Below, in pieces: positions 17,051-25,091 of a stretch of 39,195 bases of DNA. A program made the position numbers and the translations under genes. Within the stretch, counting starts at the first letter, position 1. Each line of letters begins with the position of its first letter. The notes under the pieces were generated by a model that was given only the letters and a program-made list of their open reading frames with translations, was not told the DNA's origin and ran no database searches. The DNA is from Pseudomonadota bacterium (GTDB lineage Bacteria > Pseudomonadota > Gammaproteobacteria > Burkholderiales > Burkholderiaceae_D), in the NCBI GenBank assembly GCA_023389425.1, contig JAEWEK010000031.1, positions 1 through 39,195 on the forward strand, in the 5' to 3' direction.

Positions 17051-17857
17051 ATGATTCCCAAATATATCGCGACGGTTCTATTGTCGATTTTGGCGGCCAG
17101 TCTGACCGGTTGTGTCTACTACGTACCAAAGCCCGGCGAAACGATATATGTCAAGGTGGTGACAAAGCTGACCGTCGAAGAAATCTCGCGACGCGGGCCA
17201 ACGTTGGCGGTACGAAACGCTTTGGCCCACGGCGCCACGCGCGACGATATTAAAGATGGCCGGATTGCATTCGGACTCTGCACGGAGAAGACGGAACAGG
17301 GTTACGAGGATCGCCATTGGACCGTCCAGCTACCGCGCAACGAACGCTTTGTTATCGGCACCCGTGTATCGGAGTTTGCCGAGATTGTCCCGGGTACGCC
17401 CGACTCGGATGAAGGTCCGTTGAGCCACGTTGCAAGGAAAACCGCAGAGCCGAGCGAGGCCGAATTGCGGCAACTAACATACAGGAAACTCGTGGCGTGC
17501 GACGCGACGAGTACGCCCGGCACGGTACGCGTTGAATTGACGACGACAACAAACAGCTGGAGCCTGACCCAGTACGACAGGGCGGAGGCGTGGATCCGCT
17601 CCCTGCCGAAAGAGCCGCTTGAAAACGGCCGGCTATTCGTCGCGACCTGCGGTGTGGGGACAGAAGCTTGGCTCGACTGGTATATCGAGGCACGCCCGGA
17701 TCAGCCGGTAAAGGTCGGCGATATCGTGAAAGCACGAGCGGGCACTGATGCGTCGGAAACGGGTGGTGGACAGCTGAGTCAAGTGACCGAGCTGAATGTC
17801 CGCAATCTCAAGTACGAGAAGATGTTTGGGGGGTATAGCGTTCGATGCAGCCAATAG
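17051..17857 (+). CDS. Hypothetical lipoprotein (268 aa)
   Basis: AGGAG at 17041 precedes an ATG at 17051; a GTG at 17048 would add one residue. Residues 1-20 form a signal peptide with lipobox LTGC, so the mature protein starts at the Cys of CVYYVPKPG. The body is mostly beta-type. It has a helix-containing block VEEISRRGPTLAVRNALAHG that could bind a partner. A Cys-containing segment near 195-205 includes VATCGVGTEAW, and the C-terminus is VRCSQ. No family is recognised. It sits directly after the gyrB terminator in the direction of the defence genes, and its GC content is moderately lower than gyrB. It may be island cargo or a resident gene. Confidence 0.75.
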   Translation: MIPKYIATVLLSILAASLTGCVYYVPKPGETIYVKVVTKLTVEEISRRGPTLAVRNALAHGATRDDIKDGRIAFGLCTEKTEQGYEDRHWTVQLPRNERFVIGTRVSEFAEIVPGTPDSDEGPLSHVARKTAEPSEAELRQLTYRKLVACDATSTPGTVRVELTTTTNSWSLTQYDRAEAWIRSLPKEPLENGRLFVATCGVGTEAWLDWYIEARPDQPVKVGDIVKARAGTDASETGGGQLSQVTELNVRNLKYEKMFGGYSVRCSQ

Positions 17858-17944
17858 CTGAAAGACCAAACTACCCCCAATCTTGTTGTGAAGATATTGA
17901 ACAGACGGTAGACTGAGGCCGACAATCAACGACCTCTTGCCGGC

Positions 17945-18721
17945 ATGCCCGAGCTCCCTCCGCCAAAAAGTCCAACACCCGCGTCAGACTGGAGCGAAGT
18001 CGAGCTCACTGCAGCGGTAGTGGCGTACCTGAGTATGTTAAACGCCGAGCTCGATGGACGTCCCTACAATAAGGCACAAATAAATCGACAACTTCGCGGG
18101 AGCGAGCTTTCCCGACGTTCGGAAGGCTCGGTCGAATTCAGAATGCAGAATATCTCTGCGGCGCTTTATGAACTGAAGATGCCATGGATTCCTGGTTATA
18201 AGCCAGCGAAGAACATTGGCAGCGCAGTGAAAGAGAAGCTAATCGAGTTATTGAAACTGAACGGTGCCGATTCGCTTTCAAGCTACGTTCCAACGACGAA
18301 TCCCGACTTGCTCTCGGAGAGAGTTGCTGAGCTTCGGCTGCGCGGTCTGCCTAAAATCCCGCCCGGAAGATTGCGACCACCGACTGTCGTGACTGATCGA
18401 ACAAGCTATTTCCGCGATCCCGCAGTGAAAGCATGGGTGTTGGAAGCCGCTGGAGGAGTGTGCGAAGGATGCGGCTCCGTTGCACCGTTTGTTGATGATC
18501 GAGAGCAGCCGTTCCTCGAACTTCACCATGTCATGCCGCTCGCAAGTCACGGTTCAGATACCGTCACAAACGCTGTGGCATTGTGCCCCAACTGTCATCG
18601 ACGCTGTCACTCGTCGAAAGACAAACACGAATTCAAGCTCGAACTATATGAACGTGTCCCACGTTTAATTATCGAGGTACCGGAAGCCATCGAACTGGAT
18701 ACCCACACTTTCATTGAATGA
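17945..18721 (+). CDS. HNH endonuclease, probably a modification-dependent restriction enzyme
   Basis: The 258 residues have two parts. The N-terminal block (about 15-100) contains YNKAQINRQL then RSEGSVEFRMQNISAALYEL and PWIPGYKP. I recall this module as the N-terminal head of ScoMcrA-like HNH nucleases that cleave modified DNA. The C-terminal HNH domain has zinc pairs C173xxC176 and C214xxC217, the catalytic HH at 194-195 (LELHHVMPLASHG), Asn in DTVTNAVAL, and His218. No SRA or sulfur-binding domain is evident between the two, so the target modification cannot be named. Base composition is clearly lower in GC than its neighbours (sampled lines are close to half GC). That suggests recent transfer. 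Its neighbours downstream are defence genes. Confidence 0.8.
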   Translation: MPELPPPKSPTPASDWSEVELTAAVVAYLSMLNAELDGRPYNKAQINRQLRGSELSRRSEGSVEFRMQNISAALYELKMPWIPGYKPAKNIGSAVKEKLIELLKLNGADSLSSYVPTTNPDLLSERVAELRLRGLPKIPPGRLRPPTVVTDRTSYFRDPAVKAWVLEAAGGVCEGCGSVAPFVDDREQPFLELHHVMPLASHGSDTVTNAVALCPNCHRRCHSSKDKHEFKLELYERVPRLIIEVPEAIELDTHTFIE

Positions 18722-18883
18722 ATGCGCCGACCTTACGTGCGACGCCTCAACCCGTGGGCTCAAACCGGCTTAAGCCCGATATCTCGACTCACTTCTGCTA
18801 TGCGTTGTGTTTCTGATTGATCAGGAACCTCACCGATCACGTCTGCGTACCTTGAATATGTTTTCCCTTGCGCCGCCCTGCAC

Positions 18884-18897
18884 AACGTAGTAACGTA
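18884..18897 (+). promoter_or_regulatory. Direct repeat ahead of the antitoxin gene
   Basis: AACGTA occurs twice (18884-18889 and 18892-18897), eight bases apart, 20 bases before the antitoxin ATG. Phd-type antitoxins usually repress their own operon from such short sites, so this is a candidate operator. The promoter elements around it are not clear by eye. Confidence 0.35.
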
Positions 18898-18917
18898 CCT
18901 ACAAAAGAGGCACCCGC

Positions 18918-19172
18918 ATGCCAACGACAACCTATTCCAGCCGCGAATTCAATCAGCACGCCAGCGAGGTGAAGAAAGCTGCCGACCACGGCCCGGTGTT
19001 CATTACCGACCGCGGCAAGCCCGCCTATGTTCTGTTGACGATGCAAGACTACAAGACCCTGATCGCGCCGCAGCAGGACATCGCGGCCTTGCTGGCAATG
19101 CCGGACGTCGGCGACTTTGAGCTTGTCATTCCGCTCCGTCGGGATCCTCCAAGCGCAGCCGAGCTGGAATAA
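18918..19172 (+). CDS. Phd/YefM-family antitoxin
   Basis: It would neutralise the PIN toxin encoded next and autorepress the operon. The 84 residues start TTTYSSREFNQHASEVKKAA, the classic Phd/YefM N-terminal DNA-binding fold. The second strand-helix is PVFITDRGKPAYVLLTMQDY. The C-terminal tail (about 55-84) is proline- and acid-containing (DVGDFELVIPLRRDPPSAAELE), which fits toxin binding. AAAAGAGG precedes the ATG by about seven bases. The stop overlaps the toxin start by one base. Confidence 0.93.
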   Translation: MPTTTYSSREFNQHASEVKKAADHGPVFITDRGKPAYVLLTMQDYKTLIAPQQDIAALLAMPDVGDFELVIPLRRDPPSAAELE

Positions 19173-19588
19173 TGTTCCTGCTCGATACCAACCTTGTTTC
19201 CGAACTGCGCAAGGTCCGGATTGGCAAAGCAAACCCGGGCGTGGCCACATGGGCCGGTCAGGTCGATGCGCACAACCTCTTTATCTCGGTCATCACGCTG
19301 GAAGAAATCGAAATTGGCATCTTGCTCGCGGAGCGCCGTGATCCAGCCAAGGGAGCGATCTTCCGTCACTGGATGAGCCATCAGGTCTTGCCGGTCTTCT
19401 CCAAGCGTACACTTGCCGTGGACACGCCCGTTGCGCTACGCTGCGCGCAGCTGCATGTCCCCGATGTGCGGCCCGAGCGCGACGCGCTGATCGCAGCCAC
19501 GGCACTCGTGCACGGTTTGACCGTCGTCACTCGCAATACGCCGGATTTCGCCGGCACCGGAGTACGCTGCCTTAACCCCTGGTCCTGA
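19172..19588 (+). CDS. vapC: PIN-domain VapC-type toxin ribonuclease
   Basis: PIN toxins are Mg-dependent endoribonucleases that cut tRNA or rRNA. The 138 residues keep the acidic quartet: Asp5 in LLDTNLVSEL, Glu45 in FISVITLEEIEIG, Asp104 in ERDALIAATA, and Asp125 in TRNTPDF. The layout is closest to the FitB/VapC group paired with Phd-type antitoxins. The catalytic residues are intact, so the toxin is probably active. Only four bases separate its stop from the jetA start codon, so it is likely cotranscribed with the Wadjet genes. Confidence 0.93.
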   Translation: MFLLDTNLVSELRKVRIGKANPGVATWAGQVDAHNLFISVITLEEIEIGILLAERRDPAKGAIFRHWMSHQVLPVFSKRTLAVDTPVALRCAQLHVPDVRPERDALIAATALVHGLTVVTRNTPDFAGTGVRCLNPWS

Positions 19589-19592
19589 CACG

Positions 19593-21053
19593 ATGAAAGC
19601 AGACAAGCTGCTGGCCATCTACCGCCGCATGCGCACGCTGCCGCTGTGGCGCTTGCTCGCGTCGACCAATGGCCCGACCGTTGTCGCCCTGTTGCAAACG
19701 CAGCTGTATGAAACAGATCGCCGCCTGCCCGCATCCATCTTTCACGAACGCATCGAACGCGAACTCGAACAATTACGCACTCGTGGAGAGGATTGGCCCC
19801 AGCCGGCGCAAGCCTACGTCGCCAGCTGGCTGGGCGATGGCTACCTCGAGCGCCGTTTTCCGCCCGGTTCGAAGGAGGAAGAGTATGAGCTCGCCACCTC
19901 CACCGTCGAAGCGATCCGCTTCCTGAGCAGCATCGAAAAACCGCACACGGCCGCCACCGAAAGCCGCCTGAGCCTGGTGATCGGCGCGCTTGCCAAGCTG
20001 GCCGACGACACCGACGCCGACAAGGCGCGCCGCGTCGCCCGCCTGCGCGCGGAACAACAGCGCATCGAGCGCGAGATCGCCGCCATCGAGCAGGGCGTGG
20101 TGCAGGTGCTGCCGCCGGCGTCGGCACTTGAGCGCACGCGCGAGATCATCGCGCTTGCCGACGAGCTGGCCGGCGACTTCCGCCACGTGCGCGACCGCTT
20201 CGAGCAGCTCAACCGCGACCTGCGCGAACGCATCATGGATAGCGACGGCAACCGCGGCGCGGTGCTCGACGCCATGTTCGCGGGCATCGACCTGTTGGCC
20301 GACAGCGACGCCGGCCGCACGTTCTCCGCGTTCTGGCGGCTGCTGACCGACCCGGTGCAGTCGGCCACGCTGGACGAGGCGCTGGACCAGCTCATGATGC
20401 GTGAATTCGTCGCCGAGCTCGATCCACCGGAACGCCAATTTCTGTTGCGCCTGATGCGCACCCTGCTGGAGCAAGGTGGCGCGGTGCACGACGTGGTGCA
20501 GTCCTTCGCGCGCAGCCTGAAGCATTTCGTGCAGAGCCGCGAGTTCATGGAACAGCGCCGGTTGAACCAGGTGCTGCGCCAAGCCCAGCGTGCCGCCCTC
20601 GGCCTGAAAGACGAGGTCAAGGCGACCGAAACCTTGCAATATACCCTCGACCTTACGAGCAGCAAGGTGCGCTCGCTATCGCAGTGGGTCCTGCACGACC
20701 CCGCCCTGCAAGCCTTGCCCGGCGCGATGGCGACGGGCGAAGCCGCTCCCATCGACTTGGAGACGGTGGCCGAGCTGGTGGCCCAGTCCGAGATCGACTT
20801 TCGCAGCCTGCGCGCGCATGTCAAGATGGTCCTGCAGACGCAGCCGCAAGCCTCGGTTGCCGATGTGTTGCACGTGTTCCCCGCCGCCCAGGGACTTGGC
20901 AGCGTGCTGGGCCTGGTTGCGCTCGGCAGCCGTCACGGTATCGTCTCGGAAGGGCTCGAAACCGTGTCGTGGATCGGCGGCGATGAGATGCCTCGCAGCG
21001 CCCGCGTGCCGGTAATTTATTTTTTGAAGGAACGCATACATGAGTTCGGTTGA
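19593..21053 (+). CDS. jetA: Wadjet subunit JetA (DUF3375, MukF-like kleisin)
   Basis: JetA is the kleisin-like subunit of the Wadjet anti-plasmid complex, bridging the SMC-like JetC heads and binding JetB. The 486 residues match the DUF3375 family. The opening is MKADKLLAIYRRMRTLPLWR with LLASTNGPTVVALL. This is followed by the YASWLGDGYLERRF-like winged-helix region (here VASWLGDGYLERRFPPG), then AIRFLSS. A helical, coiled-coil-rich middle spans about 135-310, and the C-terminal winged-helix region carries the FPAAQGLGSVLGLVALGSRHG segment. It is the first gene of the jetABCD set and overlaps jetB by 14 bases. The four subunits are in the canonical type I order. Confidence 0.95.
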   Translation: MKADKLLAIYRRMRTLPLWRLLASTNGPTVVALLQTQLYETDRRLPASIFHERIERELEQLRTRGEDWPQPAQAYVASWLGDGYLERRFPPGSKEEEYELATSTVEAIRFLSSIEKPHTAATESRLSLVIGALAKLADDTDADKARRVARLRAEQQRIEREIAAIEQGVVQVLPPASALERTREIIALADELAGDFRHVRDRFEQLNRDLRERIMDSDGNRGAVLDAMFAGIDLLADSDAGRTFSAFWRLLTDPVQSATLDEALDQLMMREFVAELDPPERQFLLRLMRTLLEQGGAVHDVVQSFARSLKHFVQSREFMEQRRLNQVLRQAQRAALGLKDEVKATETLQYTLDLTSSKVRSLSQWVLHDPALQALPGAMATGEAAPIDLETVAELVAQSEIDFRSLRAHVKMVLQTQPQASVADVLHVFPAAQGLGSVLGLVALGSRHGIVSEGLETVSWIGGDEMPRSARVPVIYFLKERIHEFG

Positions 21054-21720
21054 AGAAGCCGACCAGGCCATCACGCCCGAAGCGCCAGTTGCGACGGCGC
21101 TGTTCGCCAATGATACCGGCGAGTTGCCGCTGGACACCCGCCGCGTGCTGGTTCAGCTGCTGTCCGGCCCTTCGCTGGACGGGCGCCGCCATCAGAAGTT
21201 GTGGCCCGTGCTGCTGCGCGACGAAGCGGTGGTGCGGCGCCGCCTGTGCGAGCTGTTCCTGGATCTGGTCATCGACCGCGACCTGCAAGTGGCCTTCACC
21301 AGTCAGGTGGACGCTGGCGAACTCGACGTGCCGATCCTGTTGCGCCGGTCCCAGCTTACTTTCATCGATTCGGTATTGCTTCTGTATCTGCGCCAACGTC
21401 TTACGCTGGCCGACAGCCATGGCGAACGCGCCGTCATCTCGCTCGACGAGATCACGGAAAACCTGATGTTGTACGAACGCGCGGCTAGCACCGACCGCGC
21501 CGGTTTCAACAAGCGCATCAATGCTTCTGTGGAAAAGGCCAAGAAACAAAACATCCTGCAAAAGATCCGCTCATCCGAGGACCGCTTCGAAATTTCTCCA
21601 ACGTTGAAACTGCTGTTCTCGGCCGAAGAAATTCTGGGGCTGACTGCCCTGTACGAGCGCATGGCCGCCGGCGAGGCGGTCGGCAAGCAGGCGCTTGACG
21701 ACGATGAGGAACAAGAATGA
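21040..21720 (+). CDS. jetB: Wadjet subunit JetB (DUF4194, MukE-like)
   Basis: JetB is the small KITE-type winged-helix subunit that sits on JetA, like MukE on MukF. The 226 residues have a helical wing-type body with LPLDTRRVLVQLLSGPSLDG, an inner region LLRRSQLTFIDSVLLLYLRQ that is diagnostic for DUF4194, and KRINASVEKAKKQNIL. The C-terminus is acidic (ALDDDEEQE). The start overlaps the end of jetA by 14 bases and the stop overlaps jetC by four (ATGA), so the chain is translationally coupled. Confidence 0.93.
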   Translation: MSSVEEADQAITPEAPVATALFANDTGELPLDTRRVLVQLLSGPSLDGRRHQKLWPVLLRDEAVVRRRLCELFLDLVIDRDLQVAFTSQVDAGELDVPILLRRSQLTFIDSVLLLYLRQRLTLADSHGERAVISLDEITENLMLYERAASTDRAGFNKRINASVEKAKKQNILQKIRSSEDRFEISPTLKLLFSAEEILGLTALYERMAAGEAVGKQALDDDEEQE

Positions 21721-24700
21721 ACCTCGACCTGCGTCCAAACGAACTTCTGCGCTCCCAGCAATTTCGCATGCACCGGCTCCAGGTCTACAACTGGGGTACC
21801 TTTTCCGGCTTGCACGACATTCCCATCAGCGAGCGCGGCTTTCTGATCGTGGGACGGTCGGGCGCCGGCAAGTCCACCTTGCTCGACGCGTTTTCCGCCC
21901 TTCTGATTCCGCCGCGCTGGATCGACTTCAACGCCGCCGCGCGCGAGACCGAGCGCGCGGGGCGCGACCGCAACCTGGTCACCTACGTGCGCGGCGCCTG
22001 GGCTGCCCAGAGCGATGCGGCGTCGGGCGAATACGCGATGCGCTTCCTACGGACCGGCTCGACCTTCTCCGCGCTCGCGCTGAGCTACCGCAACGGCGTC
22101 GGGCAGGAAGTGGTTCTGGTCCAACTGTTCTGGATACGCGGCAATGCCAACGGGAATGGCGACGTGAAGCGCTACTTCCTGATCCTGGAGCGGCCATTCG
22201 ATCTGCGCGAGGTGGAGGATTTCGGTAATAATTTCGATGTTCGCAAACTGAAGCAAACGCTGGCCGATGCCTATGCGCGCGACACCTTCGCGCCTTACTG
22301 CGAACGGTTTTGCCGCCTGCTCGGCATCGACAACGAAATGGCGCTGCGCCTGCTGCACAAGACCCAGTCGGCCAAGAATCTGGGCGACCTGAACACCTTC
22401 CTGCGCGACTTCATGCTGGACAAGCCGGAAACCTTCGAGGTGGCGGACCGGCTGGTCAGCGAGTTCGGCGAGCTCAACGCCGCCCATGCCGCCGTGGTGA
22501 CCGCGCGCCAGCAGGTGCAAACCCTGGCGCCGGCGCGGACAAGCCACCAGCAGATGCAGTCATTGCAGCTGCAACGCAACGAACGCGACGAGCTGCGGGC
22601 CGGTATGAACAGCTACCGCGAGCAAAAGCGCATGGCGCTGTTGCAAGAGCACATCGCCGCCTTGCAAGTCCAGGCCGAAGCGGCCGCTGCGCGCGTCCAG
22701 CGCCAGTCGGATTTACTGGAAACTCGCAGCCAGATCCTTCAGGGCTTGCAACAGCAGCGCCGCGCAGCGGGCGGCGAGCGCATCGAACTGCTGGAAGGCG
22801 AGCGCGCTATCCAGCTGACACAGCGCGAGCAACGCATGCGCAAGCGAGAGCAGGCGCTCGAGGCTTGCCGGCGCCTGGACTGGGATTTCGCCGGCTCGCC
22901 GGAAGGGTTTGCGGAGCTGGCGGGCCGGGCGCGCCGCGAGATCGAAGCCTCGCAGGAAGACGACAGCGCCCACGACACCATGATGACGCTGGCAAGAGAG
23001 CGGGACGAGGCGCGTACTCAACATGAGGCCGTCGAGCAGGAGGTACGTTCGTTGCGGCGCCAGCCGTCCAACATTCCCGCACCCTTCCTGGCCATGCGCC
23101 GCGAATTGGCGCAGTCGATCGGCGTGGCCGAGACGGCCCTGCCGTTCGCTGGCGAGCTGATCGAGGTAAAGTCCGACGAGGCGCCGTGGCGCGGCGCCAT
23201 CGAGCGAGTGCTGCGCGGCCTGGCCTTGTCGATCCTGGTAAACGACGATCATTATCCGGCGCTATCCGCCCACGTCAACGATACCGACCTGGGCCGCAAG
23301 CTCGTGTATTTGCGCGCCAGCCATCCCGACGCGGCACAGGCGCGCGCGCTGCGCCCCAATTCGCTGGTATTGAAGCTCGATGTGAAGGACGGTGCGTTTG
23401 CAGACTGGTTGCGCGCCGACTTGCGGCAGCGCTTCGATTACGAGTGCGTCGAGTCGATTCGCGCGTTCCGCTCCGCATCCGAGCGCGCGCTGACGCGCGA
23501 AGGCCAGGCCAAGCACAGCCGGGCGCGCCACGAGAAGGACGACAGCCACCGCATCGACGAGCGCCGCAACTGGGTGTTGGGATTCGACAACCGCGAGAAA
23601 CTCGCCCTCTACGAACATCAGGAACGCGAGCTGAAAGCAAAGATCGGCTCGCTGGAAAGCCAGCTTGCCGCGCTGCTCGATCGGGCGAAGAGGCGCAACA
23701 ACGAGCGTCTGCATTGCCAGACGCTGGTCAACCTGCAATGGCAGGAGATCGACGTGTTGCCGATCATGGACCGCATTGCCGCCATCGATCGCCAGTTGAA
23801 ATCCATTCGAGATGGCAATTCGACGCTGCAAAAAATCGACGAACAACTAGCCGAGCAAGACAAGCTGGTGCAACAGGCGCGCGACGACTTGCGCAACGAA
23901 GAAGTGACACAACGCGAATGCGCACGTGACGTCGCCAAACATGGCGAACAACTGGCGGCGCTGGAACAGGATCCTTCCATCGTGGCGCTCACGCCGTTCC
24001 AGCGGGAGGGTTTGGACGCGCGCTATGCGGCTTTGCCGGAACCTGCGCGCCTGCAAAACCTGGACGCGCAGGATCGGGCCATCGCGAAAGCCATCGTCGA
24101 GGAAATCGCGGACATCAACGGGCAGATTGCCGAATGCATCAAGTTCATCGAAGCTCAACTCGCCGCCTTCAGCCGCAACTGGCGCGCGGACGCCGAGGGC
24201 CTCGACCCGAGCATCGCGGCCGCCCCCGATTACTTCAACAAGCTGACGCGGCTGGAAACGGACGGCTTGCCTGCGCATGAACACCGCTTCTTCGAGCTGC
24301 TGCAAAACCAGAGTCACCAGAATCTGACCGCGCTGTCGGCCTATCTAGGCAATGCGCGCAAGGCGATCCTGGAACGCATGGAGATGGTCAACGAGAGCTT
24401 GTGTCAGGTTCCTTTCAACCAGGGGCCGGATTTCAGCACTTACCTCCACATCCAGCCGGACGACCGGCAACTGCCAGAAGTGCGTGAATTCAAGCAGGAT
24501 ATCCTGAGCGTGCTGAACAACGCGTGGAGCGACGATTCGGAATTGGCGGAGCAGCGCTTCGTCGCACTGCGCAAGCTGGTGGACCGGCTCGCCAGCCAGG
24601 AGCCGGAACACCGGCGCTGGCGCGAAGCAGTGCTCGACGTGCGGCTGCATGTGGAATTCATCGGCCGCGAGATGGACGCCAATGGCAACGAAATCGAAGC

Positions 24701-25091
24701 CTACCGCAGTGGCGCCGGCAAATCCGGCGGCCAGCGGCAAAAGCTGGCGACCACCTGCCTGGCGGCTGCCTTGCGCTACCAGCTCGGCGGCGGCAACACC
24801 GACCTGCCGCTGTACGCGCCGGTCGTGCTGGATGAAGCGTTCGACAAGGCGGACAACGAATTCACCGCCCTGGCGATGAATATTTTCGCTAATTTCGGTT
24901 TCCAGATGATCGTGGCGACACCGCTCAAATCGGTAATGACGCTGGAACCGTTCATCGGCGGCGCTTGTTTCGTCGACATCCGGGATCGCCGGGTGTCGGG
25001 CGTCCTGCTGATCGAATACGATGACGAGCGTCAGCGGCTGCAGTTGCCGGACCATGCGCGCAGCGAGGCAAGGCTTGAAGCATCCGGCTGA
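21717..25091 (+). CDS. jetC: Wadjet subunit JetC (SMC/MukB-like ATPase)
   Basis: JetC is the motor that extrudes DNA loops, using a split ABC ATPase at the ends of a long coiled coil. The 1124 residues match the family. Walker A GRSGAGKST is at 46-54. Long charged helical segments follow at about 250-420 and 590-840, interrupted by a hinge-like region around 430-560 (start PFLAMRRELAQSIGVAETAL). The ABC signature GKSGGQRQK is at about 1001-1009, and Walker B VVLDEAFDKAD is at 1036-1046 with Asp1039-Glu1040. All ATPase motifs are intact. The ATG overlaps the jetB stop, and the 3' end overlaps the jetD start. Confidence 0.96.
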   Translation: MNLDLRPNELLRSQQFRMHRLQVYNWGTFSGLHDIPISERGFLIVGRSGAGKSTLLDAFSALLIPPRWIDFNAAARETERAGRDRNLVTYVRGAWAAQSDAASGEYAMRFLRTGSTFSALALSYRNGVGQEVVLVQLFWIRGNANGNGDVKRYFLILERPFDLREVEDFGNNFDVRKLKQTLADAYARDTFAPYCERFCRLLGIDNEMALRLLHKTQSAKNLGDLNTFLRDFMLDKPETFEVADRLVSEFGELNAAHAAVVTARQQVQTLAPARTSHQQMQSLQLQRNERDELRAGMNSYREQKRMALLQEHIAALQVQAEAAAARVQRQSDLLETRSQILQGLQQQRRAAGGERIELLEGERAIQLTQREQRMRKREQALEACRRLDWDFAGSPEGFAELAGRARREIEASQEDDSAHDTMMTLARERDEARTQHEAVEQEVRSLRRQPSNIPAPFLAMRRELAQSIGVAETALPFAGELIEVKSDEAPWRGAIERVLRGLALSILVNDDHYPALSAHVNDTDLGRKLVYLRASHPDAAQARALRPNSLVLKLDVKDGAFADWLRADLRQRFDYECVESIRAFRSASERALTREGQAKHSRARHEKDDSHRIDERRNWVLGFDNREKLALYEHQERELKAKIGSLESQLAALLDRAKRRNNERLHCQTLVNLQWQEIDVLPIMDRIAAIDRQLKSIRDGNSTLQKIDEQLAEQDKLVQQARDDLRNEEVTQRECARDVAKHGEQLAALEQDPSIVALTPFQREGLDARYAALPEPARLQNLDAQDRAIAKAIVEEIADINGQIAECIKFIEAQLAAFSRNWRADAEGLDPSIAAAPDYFNKLTRLETDGLPAHEHRFFELLQNQSHQNLTALSAYLGNARKAILERMEMVNESLCQVPFNQGPDFSTYLHIQPDDRQLPEVREFKQDILSVLNNAWSDDSELAEQRFVALRKLVDRLASQEPEHRRWREAVLDVRLHVEFIGREMDANGNEIEAYRSGAGKSGGQRQKLATTCLAAALRYQLGGGNTDLPLYAPVVLDEAFDKADNEFTALAMNIFANFGFQMIVATPLKSVMTLEPFIGGACFVDIRDRRVSGVLLIEYDDERQRLQLPDHARSEARLEASG

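Noticed and set aside
18730..18780. GGGCT/AGCCC pairing after the HNH gene as a terminator
   Set aside because: Only a short imperfect stem with no T-run on either side.
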